Positions 52,345 through 59,960 of a stretch of 64,000 nucleotides of DNA are shown here, one piece after another. Where the stretch lies: NCBI GenBank assembly GCA_050012775.1, contig JBEKGN010000019.1, positions 1 through 64,000 on the forward strand, written 5' to 3'. Under the pieces are notes generated by a model that was not told the DNA's origin, searched no databases, and was given only the letters and a program-made list of their open reading frames with translations. This stretch comes from Roseiarcus sp050012775 (lineage in GTDB: Bacteria > Pseudomonadota > Alphaproteobacteria > Rhizobiales > Beijerinckiaceae). The first letter of the stretch is position 1. Each line of letters begins with the position of its first letter. A program made the translations under genes and the position numbers.

Positions 52345-53450
52345 GCGCGCCGCGCAAGCCGCTGCCCGCTTGGGCCGACGTCGCGCTGATCCCGCTCATC
52401 AACGTCACCGCCGCCTTCTTCATCTCGGGGCTGGTCGTCACCGCCATCGGCGAAAATCCTTTCGAGGCGGTGCGGCTGCTGCTGGTGGGCGCGCTGGGCG
52501 ATCTCGAAGGCATCGGCTTCACGCTCTTTTACGCGACGAGCTTCATCTTCACCGGGCTCGCGGTGGCGATCTGCTTTCACGCGGGCCTCTTCAATATCGG
52601 CGTCGAGGGCCAGGCCTATATCGGCGGGCTCGGCGCGGCGCTTGCTTGTCTTTATCTCGGGTTTTTGCCCGGCTATTCCCTGGCGTTCGTCGCGATAGCG
52701 GCGGCGGCGCTGTTCGGCGCCGCTTTCGCGGCCATACCCGGCTATCTCCAGGCCAAGCGCGACAGCCATATCGTCATCACCACGATCATGTTCAATTATA
52801 TCGCCTCGGCGCTGATGGGCTATCTCCTGGTGAAAGTGCTGCGGGCGCCCGCCCAGATGAATCCGGAAACCCCGCCCTTTCCGCCCGGCGGCATCGTGCC
52901 GCAGTTCCATGAAGTCCTCGCCCTCGTCGGCGTGAAATGGCCGGTCACGCCGTTCAATCTGTCGTTCCTCATCGCGCTCGCCGCCGCGCTCGGCGTCTGG
53001 GCGCTGATCTGGCGGACGCGGCTCGGCTACGAAATCCGCACCGTCGGCGCCAACCCGACCGCCGCCGTCTACGGCGGCATTTCGCCCGCGCGCATCACGA
53101 TCCTGACCACGCTGCTGTCGGGCGCGCTCGCCGGCGGCATGGCGGTCAACGTCATCCTCGGCGAGGAGCATCGGCTCATCCTCGAATATACCGCCGGCTT
53201 CGGCTTCGTCGGCATCGCGGTGGCGCTGATGGGGCGCGCGCACCCCGTCGGCATCGTGCTCGCGGCGATTCTCTTCGGCATGCTCTATCAGGGCGGCGCG
53301 GAACTCGCCTTCGACAAGCCGAAGATCAGCCGCGACATGATCGTCGTCATTCAAGGCCTCGTCGTGCTGTTCGCCGGCGCGCTCGAACACATGTTCCGTC
53401 GGCCGGTGGCGACGCTGCTCGCGCGGCGCACCGCCGGCCCGCCGATCTGA
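52341..53450 (+). CDS. Nucleoside ABC transporter permease, first subunit
   Basis: This 369-residue inner-membrane protein has about ten hydrophobic segments. FHAGLFNIGVEGQAYIGG and the coupling region TVGANPTAAVYGGIS are typical of the YufP/NupP type. It starts in the stop codon of the ATPase gene (ATGA). It pairs with the second permease, encoded 13 bases downstream, to form the channel. Length and topology are normal for the family. Confidence 0.9.
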   Translation: MSAPRKPLPAWADVALIPLINVTAAFFISGLVVTAIGENPFEAVRLLLVGALGDLEGIGFTLFYATSFIFTGLAVAICFHAGLFNIGVEGQAYIGGLGAALACLYLGFLPGYSLAFVAIAAAALFGAAFAAIPGYLQAKRDSHIVITTIMFNYIASALMGYLLVKVLRAPAQMNPETPPFPPGGIVPQFHEVLALVGVKWPVTPFNLSFLIALAAALGVWALIWRTRLGYEIRTVGANPTAAVYGGISPARITILTTLLSGALAGGMAVNVILGEEHRLILEYTAGFGFVGIAVALMGRAHPVGIVLAAILFGMLYQGGAELAFDKPKISRDMIVVIQGLVVLFAGALEHMFRRPVATLLARRTAGPPI

Positions 53451-53463
53451 GGGCCTGAACGCC

Positions 53464-54435
53464 ATGGAGACCTTCGACGCTTTCATCGTCATCTTCGGCT
53501 CCGGCATCCGCCTCGGCGTGCCGCTGATTCTGGCGTGCCTCGCCGGGCTGTGGTCCGAACGGTCGGGCGTCGTCGACATCGGCCTCGAAGGCAAGATGCT
53601 CAGCGGCGCCTTCGCCGCGGCGACGGTCGCCACATTCACCGGCAGCGCCTGGGCCGGATTGGCCGGCGGCGTCTTGGCCACCGTCGCCGTCTCGCTGATT
53701 CACGGTTACGCCTCGATCGATCAACGCGCCAACCAGATCGTTTCGGGAACCGCGATCAACATGGTCGCCGACGGCATGACGGCGCTGGTCGGCAACGCGA
53801 TCTGGTCGCAAGGCGGACGGACGCCGCAACTGCCGGCGACCGCGTTGTTCAATGCGATCGATCTGCCTTTCGCCGAGAGCTTCGGCGCCGTGCCGATTCT
53901 CGGGCCGATCTATCGCCACCTGATCTCCGGCCACGACATCGTCACCTATTTCGCCTTCGCGCTCGTGCCCATGACCTATTGGGCGCTCTACCGCACGCGC
54001 TTCGGCCTGCGCCTGCGCGCGGTGGGCGAGAATCCCGCCGCCGTCGACACCGCCGGCATATCCGTGCGCGGATTGCGTTACAGCGCCGTCGTCATCTGCG
54101 GCGTGCTCGTCGGTCTCTCCGGCGTCTATCTCTCCATCGCCCAGGCCGCCTATTTCCAGCCGCATATGAGCGCCGGCAAGGGCTTCATCGCGCTCGCCGC
54201 ATTAGTTTTCGCCAAATGGCGGCCGTGGCCGGCGCTGGCGACCTGCTTGCTGTTCGGCTTCCTCGACGCGCTGTCCATTCGCTTGCAAGGCGCGGTCCTG
54301 CCGGTCATCGGGCCGGTTCCCGTGCAGGCGATCGAGGCGCTCCCCTACATCTTGACGGTGGTGCTCCTCGCCGGCTTCATCGGCAAGGCGATCCCGCCGA
54401 AGGCTTCGGGCGTTCCCTATGTCAAAGAGCGCTGA
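53464..54435 (+). CDS. Nucleoside ABC transporter permease, second subunit
   Basis: This 323-residue inner-membrane protein of the YufQ/NupQ type has the SERSGVVDIGLEGKMLSGA motif near residue 32 and the coupling region AVGENPAAVDTAGISVRGL near residue 190. These are the counterparts of the motifs in the first subunit. Its end overlaps the cytidine deaminase gene by 17 bases, directly linking uptake to deamination. Confidence 0.9.
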   Translation: METFDAFIVIFGSGIRLGVPLILACLAGLWSERSGVVDIGLEGKMLSGAFAAATVATFTGSAWAGLAGGVLATVAVSLIHGYASIDQRANQIVSGTAINMVADGMTALVGNAIWSQGGRTPQLPATALFNAIDLPFAESFGAVPILGPIYRHLISGHDIVTYFAFALVPMTYWALYRTRFGLRLRAVGENPAAVDTAGISVRGLRYSAVVICGVLVGLSGVYLSIAQAAYFQPHMSAGKGFIALAALVFAKWRPWPALATCLLFGFLDALSIRLQGAVLPVIGPVPVQAIEALPYILTVVLLAGFIGKAIPPKASGVPYVKER

Positions 54436-54835
54436 CGAGATGCTCGACGCGCTGTTCGCGGCGGCGAAAGCGGCGCAGGGGCGAGCCTATGCGCCCTATT
54501 CGCAGTTCAAAGTCGGCGCGGCGGCGCTGGGGCCGAGCGGCGCGATCTACGGCGGCTGCAACGTCGAAAACGCCGCCTATCCCGAAGGCGGATGCGCGGA
54601 GACCGCGGCGATCGCCGCGCTGGTCCTGGCGGGCGAGCGGCGCATCGTCGACCTCCTCGTCGTCGGCGACGGCGAGGCGCTGTGCACGCCGTGCGGCGGC
54701 TGCCGCCAGCGCATTCGCGAATTCGCCGATGTGCAAACGCGCGTGCATGTCGCCGGGCCGGAAGGTTTGCGCGCGACGTTCACTGTGGAAGAATTGCTGC
54801 CGCATTCGTTCGGCCCCGATCATTTGTCGCGATGA
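54419..54835 (+). CDS. cdd: Cytidine deaminase
   Basis: This 138-residue zinc enzyme deaminates cytidine and deoxycytidine to uridine and deoxyuridine. The active site is NVENAAYPEGGCAETAAI, where Cys replaces the His found in the long E. coli form, plus TPCGGCRQ supplying two more cysteine ligands. The Glu in CAE is the proton shuttle. This is the short tetrameric class. It starts inside the upstream permease gene, so the two are translationally coupled. Confidence 0.93.
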   Translation: MSKSADEMLDALFAAAKAAQGRAYAPYSQFKVGAAALGPSGAIYGGCNVENAAYPEGGCAETAAIAALVLAGERRIVDLLVVGDGEALCTPCGGCRQRIREFADVQTRVHVAGPEGLRATFTVEELLPHSFGPDHLSR

Positions 54836-54861
54836 GGGGCGCGCGCCGCGCGAATGAGAAA

Positions 54862-54890
54862 TTGCTTGTTATATGAAATCTCTATATATT
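54862..54890 (+). promoter_or_regulatory. Promoter of the toxin-antitoxin pair
   Basis: TTGCTT (54862-54867) and TATATT (54885-54890, five of six matches) are separated by exactly 17 bases in an AT-rich patch between cdd and the toxin gene. Transcription would start about seven bases after the -10, at or next to the ATG at 54898, which implies a leaderless or nearly leaderless message. Confidence 0.55.
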
Positions 54891-54897
54891 GGCCACA

Positions 54898-55146
54898 ATG
54901 AAGAAAGTCGTCCTGCTCGATCCGGCGGTCGCCGCGATGCGCAAGCATCGCAACATGGCCGAGCGGATCGCGGGCAAGTTGACGGCCTACGCCGAGAATC
55001 CCGCTTCGGTCGCCAATCAAGTCACGGAATTGCGCGGCCAGCCGTTCAAGCGATTGCGAGTGGGCGACTTTCGCGTTCTTTTCGAGGAAACCGAGACCGA
55101 GATTATCGTTTCGGATATCGGCCCTCGCGGCTCGATATACAAGTGA
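54898..55146 (+). CDS. RelE/HigB-type toxin
   Basis: This 82-residue protein (MKKVVLLDPAVAAMRKHRN...) has the RelE/ParE fold pattern: helices at the start, then FKRLRVGDFRVLFEE and EIIVSDIGPRGSIY. These residues resemble ribosome-dependent mRNA interferases of the RelE superfamily. The ATG at 54898 is chosen because the predicted promoter would start transcription there and no ribosome site precedes it. An antitoxin gene follows 13 bases after the stop. The toxin-first order is that of HigBA-type modules. Confidence 0.82.
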   Translation: MKKVVLLDPAVAAMRKHRNMAERIAGKLTAYAENPASVANQVTELRGQPFKRLRVGDFRVLFEETETEIIVSDIGPRGSIYK

Positions 55147-55159
55147 AAGGAAGCTGGCC

Positions 55160-55519
55160 ATGAACGCCAAATTCATCGTGACGCCCGGCGGCGAGAAATT
55201 GGCCATTCTGCCCGCCGACGAATACGAGACCATGCGCGATGCGCTCGTCCACCAGAGCGCGATGAGCGATTATCGCGCGGGCCGGACCGGAGCCCTGGCG
55301 CTCGATGAAGTTCAGGCCTTGCTCGCGGCGCCGACGCCGCTCGCTTTCTGGCGTGTCAAGCGCGGCATGACCCAAGCCGCGCTCGCCAAGGCCGCCGGCA
55401 CGACACAACCCCACGTCGCCGACCTCGAATCCGGCAAACACGGCGGTTCGCTCGAGATCATGGCGCGCGTCGCAAAGGTCTTGAACATCGCCGTCGACAG
55501 CCTGGTCGCGGCGGACTGA
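55160..55519 (+). CDS. XRE-family antitoxin
   Basis: This 119-residue antitoxin has a C-terminal XRE helix-turn-helix (about residues 64-115: RVKRGMTQAALAKAAGTTQP, then IMARVAKVLNIAVDSLV). The N-terminal part (FIVTPGGEKLAILPADEYE) resembles the N-terminus of some antitoxins and is likely the part that neutralises the toxin. It should repress the shared promoter at 54862-54890. AAGGAAG precedes the ATG. The pair lies inside an otherwise continuous nucleoside salvage operon. Confidence 0.85.
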   Translation: MNAKFIVTPGGEKLAILPADEYETMRDALVHQSAMSDYRAGRTGALALDEVQALLAAPTPLAFWRVKRGMTQAALAKAAGTTQPHVADLESGKHGGSLEIMARVAKVLNIAVDSLVAAD

Positions 55520-55575
55520 GGCGGCGCCGACACGCTCTGAATATCGATCTGGGGGATTCGCGAGGGAGGGGGACG

Positions 55576-56406
55576 TTGACCGTACAATCGGACGCCGCGC
55601 TCGCCGCGCTCGCTGAGCGCGGCGTGGCGTCCCTGCCGCCGCTCGGCTTCGTGCTCGGCTCGGGGCTCGGCGCCCTCGCCGACGAGGTCGAGGACGCGCT
55701 CGCCATTCCCTATTCCGACATCCCCGGCTTTCCCGCGCCCAGCGTCGCCGGCCATCGCGGCCGCCTCGTCGTCGGCGCTCTGGAGGGGCGGCGCGTGGCG
55801 CTGTTCCAGGGGCGCGGCCACTATTACGAGCGCGGCGACGCGCGCGCGATGTTCGTTGCGATCGAGACGTTCAAGCGGTTAGGGGGGCGCACGCTGTTTC
55901 TCACCAACGCCGCCGGCGGCCTGCATACGCATTGGCGCCCGCCGACGCTGGTGGCGATCACCGATCACATCAATTTCGCCGGCGCCAATCCGCTGATCGG
56001 CCTGCCCAATGACGATCGCTTCGTGCCGATGACGCGAGCCTACGACCGCGCATTGCTGGCGAGCCTGAAGGAGGCGGCGCGGACCGCCGACGTCGATCTG
56101 CACGAGGGCGTCTACATGTGGTTTTCCGGCCCGAGCTTCGAGACGCCGGCGGAAATCCACGCGGCGAAAATTCTCGGCGCCAGTCTCGTGGGCATGTCGA
56201 CGGTCCCCGAAGTGCTCATCGCGCGCTTCTTCGGCTTGCGCTGCGTCGCCGCCTCGCTGGTGACCAATTTCGCCGCCGGCCTCTCGGGGGGCGATCCCAG
56301 CCATAAGGAGACGCAGGAGTTCGCCGCGCTCGGCTCGCAGCAATTCCGCCGCCTGCTGCGCGCCTTCATCGCCGCGCACGACGACGAGCCACAGGGGCGC
56401 GCCTGA
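55576..56406 (+). CDS. Purine nucleoside phosphorylase, trimeric class
   Basis: This 276-residue phosphorylase cleaves purine nucleosides with phosphate to base and (deoxy)ribose 1-phosphate. The family sequence FVLGSGLGALADEV begins the phosphate site, VALFQGRGHYYERGD follows, then TNAAGGLHTHW and the purine site GVYMWFSGPSFETPAEI. This is the trimeric PNP class (PunA type), not the hexameric DeoD type. The start is a TTG at 55576 after GAGGGAGGGGG. It overlaps deoA by one base. It follows the toxin-antitoxin pair but belongs functionally with cdd and the transporter. Confidence 0.92.
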   Translation: MTVQSDAALAALAERGVASLPPLGFVLGSGLGALADEVEDALAIPYSDIPGFPAPSVAGHRGRLVVGALEGRRVALFQGRGHYYERGDARAMFVAIETFKRLGGRTLFLTNAAGGLHTHWRPPTLVAITDHINFAGANPLIGLPNDDRFVPMTRAYDRALLASLKEAARTADVDLHEGVYMWFSGPSFETPAEIHAAKILGASLVGMSTVPEVLIARFFGLRCVAASLVTNFAAGLSGGDPSHKETQEFAALGSQQFRRLLRAFIAAHDDEPQGRA

Positions 56407-57734
56407 TGCTGCCGCAAGAGATCATCCGCGCCAAGCGCGACGGCCAGGCGCTCAGCGGCGAAGACATCGCCGCCTTCATCGCCGGCCTGACCTCGGGCGC
56501 CGTCACGGAAGGACAGGCCGCCGCCTTCGCCATGGCGGTGTTCTTCCGCGGCATGAACTTAGAGGAGCGCGTGCATCTGACGCGGGCGATGACGCGATCC
56601 GGCGTCACCCTCGACTGGCGCGCGGCCGATCTGCCGGGTCCGGTCTTGGACAAGCATTCGACCGGCGGCGTCGGCGACAACGTCAGCCTGATGCTGGCGC
56701 CGATGCTGGCGGCCTGCGGCGCCTATGTCCCGATGATCTCCGGCCGCGGCCTCGGCCATACCGGCGGCACGCTCGACAAGCTCGATTCGATTCCCGGCTA
56801 TGTCTCGCAGCCCGATCTGACGCTGTTTCGCCGCGTCGTGGCGCAAGCGGGATGCGCGATCATCGGCCAGACCGCCGATCTCGCGCCCGCCGACCGGCGT
56901 CTCTACGCCATTCGCGACGTCACCGCGACGGTCGAGTCGATCGCGCTCATCACCGCCTCGATCCTGTCGAAGAAGCTCGCGGCGGGGCTGCAAGCCCTGG
57001 TCATGGACGTCAAGACCGGCTCGGGCGCCTTCATGCCGACTTTGGAAGGCGCGCGCGATCTCGCGCACAGCATCGCCGGCGTCGCCAACGGCGCGGGGTT
57101 GCCGACCGTCGCGCTGATCACCGACATGAACGAGCCGCTGGCGAGCGCCGCCGGCAACGCCGTCGAGGTGCGCAACGCCGTCGACTATCTCACCGGCGCG
57201 CGGCGCGACGCTCGGCTTCACGCGGTCACGCTCGCGCTCGGCGCGGAGTTGTTGGTTCTCGGCGGCCTGGCGAACAATATCGACGCCGCGCGCGCGGCGC
57301 TGGAGCGCGCGCTGGCGAGCGGCGCCGCCGCCGAGCGCTTCGAGCGCATGGTCGCCCTGCTCGGCGGCCCCAGGAATTTCCTTGGCTCGGCGCCGGCCGC
57401 GCTTCCCGCCGCGCCGGTCGTCGTCGCGGCGGCGCCCGGCCGCGCCGGCTTCGTCCAGCAAATCGACGTGCGCGCGGTGGGCCTCGCCGTGGTCGAACTC
57501 GGCGGCGGCCGGGCGCGCGCCTCGGACGCCATCGACCCCGCCGTCGGCTTCACGCGGCTCGCCGGCCTCGGCGCCGAAGTCTCGCGGCAAAATCCGCTCG
57601 CGCTCGTTCACGCCCGCGACGAAGCGCGCGCGTTCGCCGCCGCCGAGCGCCTGCGGGCGGCCTATACGATCGGCGCCGCGCCGCCGGCAGCGGCCGATCC
57701 CATCGTCGCGCGCATCGCCGAGGCCGGCGCATGA
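56406..57734 (+). CDS. deoA: Thymidine phosphorylase
   Basis: This 442-residue enzyme phosphorolyses thymidine and deoxyuridine to the base and deoxyribose 1-phosphate. The small helical domain at the N-terminus is followed by DKHSTGGVGDNVSLMLAPM, the phosphate-binding signature of the glycosyltransferase-3/pyrimidine phosphorylase family. MDVKTGSGAFMP and a C-terminal alpha/beta domain complete it. Length matches E. coli DeoA. It overlaps purine nucleoside phosphorylase by one base and the next gene by four. Deaminated products of Cdd are its likely substrates. Confidence 0.94.
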   Translation: MLPQEIIRAKRDGQALSGEDIAAFIAGLTSGAVTEGQAAAFAMAVFFRGMNLEERVHLTRAMTRSGVTLDWRAADLPGPVLDKHSTGGVGDNVSLMLAPMLAACGAYVPMISGRGLGHTGGTLDKLDSIPGYVSQPDLTLFRRVVAQAGCAIIGQTADLAPADRRLYAIRDVTATVESIALITASILSKKLAAGLQALVMDVKTGSGAFMPTLEGARDLAHSIAGVANGAGLPTVALITDMNEPLASAAGNAVEVRNAVDYLTGARRDARLHAVTLALGAELLVLGGLANNIDAARAALERALASGAAAERFERMVALLGGPRNFLGSAPAALPAAPVVVAAAPGRAGFVQQIDVRAVGLAVVELGGGRARASDAIDPAVGFTRLAGLGAEVSRQNPLALVHARDEARAFAAAERLRAAYTIGAAPPAAADPIVARIAEAGA

Positions 57735-58675
57735 CCATTCTGTTCGCGGCGACGGGATGGGACCCGGCGCCCTGGCTCCAGCGTCTGCGCGCGCTCTTGC
57801 CCGATCATCCCATCGTGACCCCGCAGGCGCTGAGCGACCGAGCCGCCGTCCGCTACGCCGTCTGTTGGCGGCCCCGGCCGGGCGCGCTGGCGGATCTCCC
57901 CAATCTTCAGGCGATCTTCTCGCTCGGCGCCGGCGTCGATCATCTGTTCCAAGACCCGCGCCTGCCGCAGGTTCCGATCGTGCGCGTCGTCGACCCCGAC
58001 CTCACCGCGCGCATGAGCGAATGGGTCGTGCTGCACGCGCTGCTGCACCTGCGCCAGTTCCGCCGCTACGAGCGCCAGCAGCGCGAGCGCGTGTGGGACG
58101 ACGACGACGACCAACCCGCTGCGGGGCAAGTGCGCGTCGGAATCCTGGGCCTGGGCGAACTCGGCCGCGACGCCGCGCGCAAGCTCAGGGCGATCGGCTT
58201 CGACGTCGCGGGCTGGAGCGCGAGCGCGAAATCCGAGCCCGGCGTCGCCTGTTTCCACGGATCGGACGGTCTCGACGCGATGCTCGCGCGCACGGACATC
58301 GTCGTTTCGCTGCTGCCGCTGACCGAGGCGACGCGCGGCATTCTCAATGCGCGGCTGTTCGTAAAATTGGCGCGCGACGGCCGCCTCGGCGGCCCCATCC
58401 TCCTCAACGCCGGCCGCGGCGGTCTGCAAAATGAGGCCGACATCCTCGCCGCGCTCGACGCGGGCGTGCTGAAAGGCGCCTCGCTCGACGTGTTCGAGAA
58501 GGAGCCGCTGCCGCGGGAGTCCCGGCTTTGGACACACCCGGCCGTGTTCGTCAGCCCGCACAACGCGGCGGTCTCCATGCCAGGCGCGGTGGCGGGCGCC
58601 ATCGCCCGCCAGATCGAGGCGTTCGAGCGCGGCGAGGGGCTGCGCAACGTGGTGGACCGGGGGCGGGGGTATTAG
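57731..58675 (+). CDS. Glyoxylate/hydroxypyruvate reductase A-like dehydrogenase
   Basis: This 314-residue NAD(P)-dependent 2-hydroxyacid dehydrogenase resembles GhrA: FSLGAGVDHLFQDPRLPQVP, MSEWVVLHALLHLRQF and GILGLGELGRDAARKL, the last being the Rossmann loop. The catalytic residues are the Arg in LNAGRGGL, the Glu in DVFEKEPLP and the His in SPHNAAVS. It overlaps the deoA stop (ATGA), so it is the last gene of the salvage operon. Why a glyoxylate/hydroxypyruvate reductase is coupled to nucleoside breakdown is unclear. Confidence 0.88.
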   Translation: MTILFAATGWDPAPWLQRLRALLPDHPIVTPQALSDRAAVRYAVCWRPRPGALADLPNLQAIFSLGAGVDHLFQDPRLPQVPIVRVVDPDLTARMSEWVVLHALLHLRQFRRYERQQRERVWDDDDDQPAAGQVRVGILGLGELGRDAARKLRAIGFDVAGWSASAKSEPGVACFHGSDGLDAMLARTDIVVSLLPLTEATRGILNARLFVKLARDGRLGGPILLNAGRGGLQNEADILAALDAGVLKGASLDVFEKEPLPRESRLWTHPAVFVSPHNAAVSMPGAVAGAIARQIEAFERGEGLRNVVDRGRGY

Positions 58676-58697
58676 AATCGCTTCCGCTCAGCCTGCC

Positions 58698-58840
58698 CCG
58701 TCATTGCGAGCAAAGCGAAGCAATCCAGACTTGGGCCGCAGGAAGTACAGCTTCCTTTCAAAGGCGCCGGAGTTCAGAGCGCCGAGTGCTCGGTTCTCTT
58801 GGCTTCGTCTGGATCGCTTCGCTGTCGCTCGCGATGACGG
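58698..58840. repeat. Inverted pair of CGTCATTGCGAG-type palindromic repeats
   Basis: The left arm (58698-58730) starts CCGTCATTGCGAGC and ends GCAATCCAGAC. The right arm (58807-58840) is its near-exact reverse complement, differing by two substitutions and a one-base gap. About 76 bases lie between. This repeat type is widespread in bacterial genomes as a small dispersed element. A third, related copy is at 59055-59087. It could also form a large terminator hairpin after the salvage operon. Confidence 0.75.
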
Positions 58841-58872
58841 CGTCGATATTGACGATGGGCGTCGCGGGCCCT

Positions 58873-59031
58873 TTAGGCGTTTAGGTTTTCATAAAGGTCC
58901 GTCCAGTCGGGATTGTCGCCCTCGATCAGCGCGAGCTTGTTGGCGCGGCTGCCGGCCTTGATTTGCTTTTCCCGCGCTATGGCCTCGTCGTTGCGCTTGC
59001 TCGCCATGGTGTAGACGCATGGTCGTTTCAT
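58873..59031 (-). pseudogene. GIY-YIG nuclease family protein, internally deleted
   Basis: The 52-residue frame starts MKRPCVYTMASKRN, the usual beginning of small GIY-YIG proteins. It jumps directly to DEAIAREKQIKAGSRANKLA and ends in NPDWTDLYENLNA, the usual C-terminus. The central 40-50 residues, which normally contain GTLYVG, the catalytic Arg and HK...G, are missing, with the reading frame kept. It is therefore a catalytically dead remnant or microprotein. It lies between copies of the CGTCATTGCGAG repeat family. Confidence 0.8.
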
Positions 59032-59054
59032 CGGTCCCTCCTTTCGGCCGTCTA

Positions 59055-59087
59055 CCGTCATCGCGAGCACTTTGCCCGCGATGACGG
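59055..59087. repeat. Third copy of the palindromic repeat, single hairpin
   Basis: Perfect 11-base arms CCGTCATCGCG (59055-59065) and CGCGATGACGG (59077-59087) surround an 11-base loop. The left arm plus loop start (CCGTCATCGCGAGC) matches the arms at 58698 and 58840. It lies just upstream of the GIY-YIG remnant start and before the HTH gene. Confidence 0.7.
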
Positions 59088-59199
59088 CCTTCCCCGAATT
59101 TTGGAATTGTCTTTCGGATATTCAGAATTCATGCTAATCTTTCCGTTCGTGTTTTCCTTACTGCGGCCCCCAGCCGCGAACCCGAACGAGAGCCCCGCC

Positions 59200-59721
59200 A
59201 TGCCTCCTCCTTCGTCCGCCCCCGTCGTCCGTCGCACCGCCCGCGAACGCGAGCAGCGGCGGATTCGGATTCTCGGCATGGTGCAAGCCGGCTTTTCCTA
59301 TGAGGCGATCGCGCGGGACGAGGGTCTTTCGCGCGAGCGGGTGCGGCAGATCGTGGCGCAATCGCTGCGAGAGCCGGAGGGCGGGACGCGGCTCGATCAT
59401 GCCCGCGTGCAGCTCGCGCGGCTGGAGCCGGCGTTGCGGCTCGCCGCGCGCGGCGTCGCCGACGGAGAGTTGCGCGCGATCGACCGGCTGCTGCGGGTGC
59501 TCGACCGGCTCGACAAATACGGCGCCGTCGCCGAGGCGCCAGAGCCCTACGAGGGGAGTGCGCGCGAGCGGCTGCTGACCAAGCTCAACCAGATGGCCGA
59601 GCGCATGAAGGCGGCGCGGACGCAGCCGGACGCCGGCGAAGAGCCGCCCGACGACGCCGAGGACGAGGGGACGGACGAGGAAAACTTGGAAGACGGCGAT
59701 TCCGCTTTGGGCGCCTTGTAA
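59200..59721 (+). CDS. Sigma-region-4-like HTH protein, 173 residues
   Basis: Residues 15-60 contain a helix-turn-helix resembling sigma factor region 4 or LuxR-type DNA-binding domains (GFSYEAIARDEGLSRERVRQ). A helical middle part (DHARVQLARLEPALRLAARG, AIDRLLRVLDRLDKYG) and a highly acidic C-terminal tail follow. I choose ATG 59200; an in-frame ATG at 59131 would add hydrophobic residues. It resembles small phage- or plasmid-type DNA-binding proteins, such as terminase-like HTH subunits, but I cannot name a family. The acidic tail and the nearby repeats are unusual. Confidence 0.65.
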   Translation: MPPPSSAPVVRRTAREREQRRIRILGMVQAGFSYEAIARDEGLSRERVRQIVAQSLREPEGGTRLDHARVQLARLEPALRLAARGVADGELRAIDRLLRVLDRLDKYGAVAEAPEPYEGSARERLLTKLNQMAERMKAARTQPDAGEEPPDDAEDEGTDEENLEDGDSALGAL

Positions 59722-59960
59722 GCCTTTGATGTCCCCCGATTCGCCGAAGAGAATTTTTGGAAAAGTTTGGAGAAAGCGGGCCGGGATTTGGAGAGGCTTG
59801 GCGAAAACCTTGGAGGCTCGCGTAGGCGCGGCGGCTGGCCGCGCCTCTCGCCGCGGCCGCGATCTTTCCCAAGCCAGGCGCTTCGCGCCGGACGCGCTCG
59901 GCGCCCGGCTCAACAGCCCGCTCCCTTTCCGAATCGTCCCCCTCAGCCTAAATCAGACCC

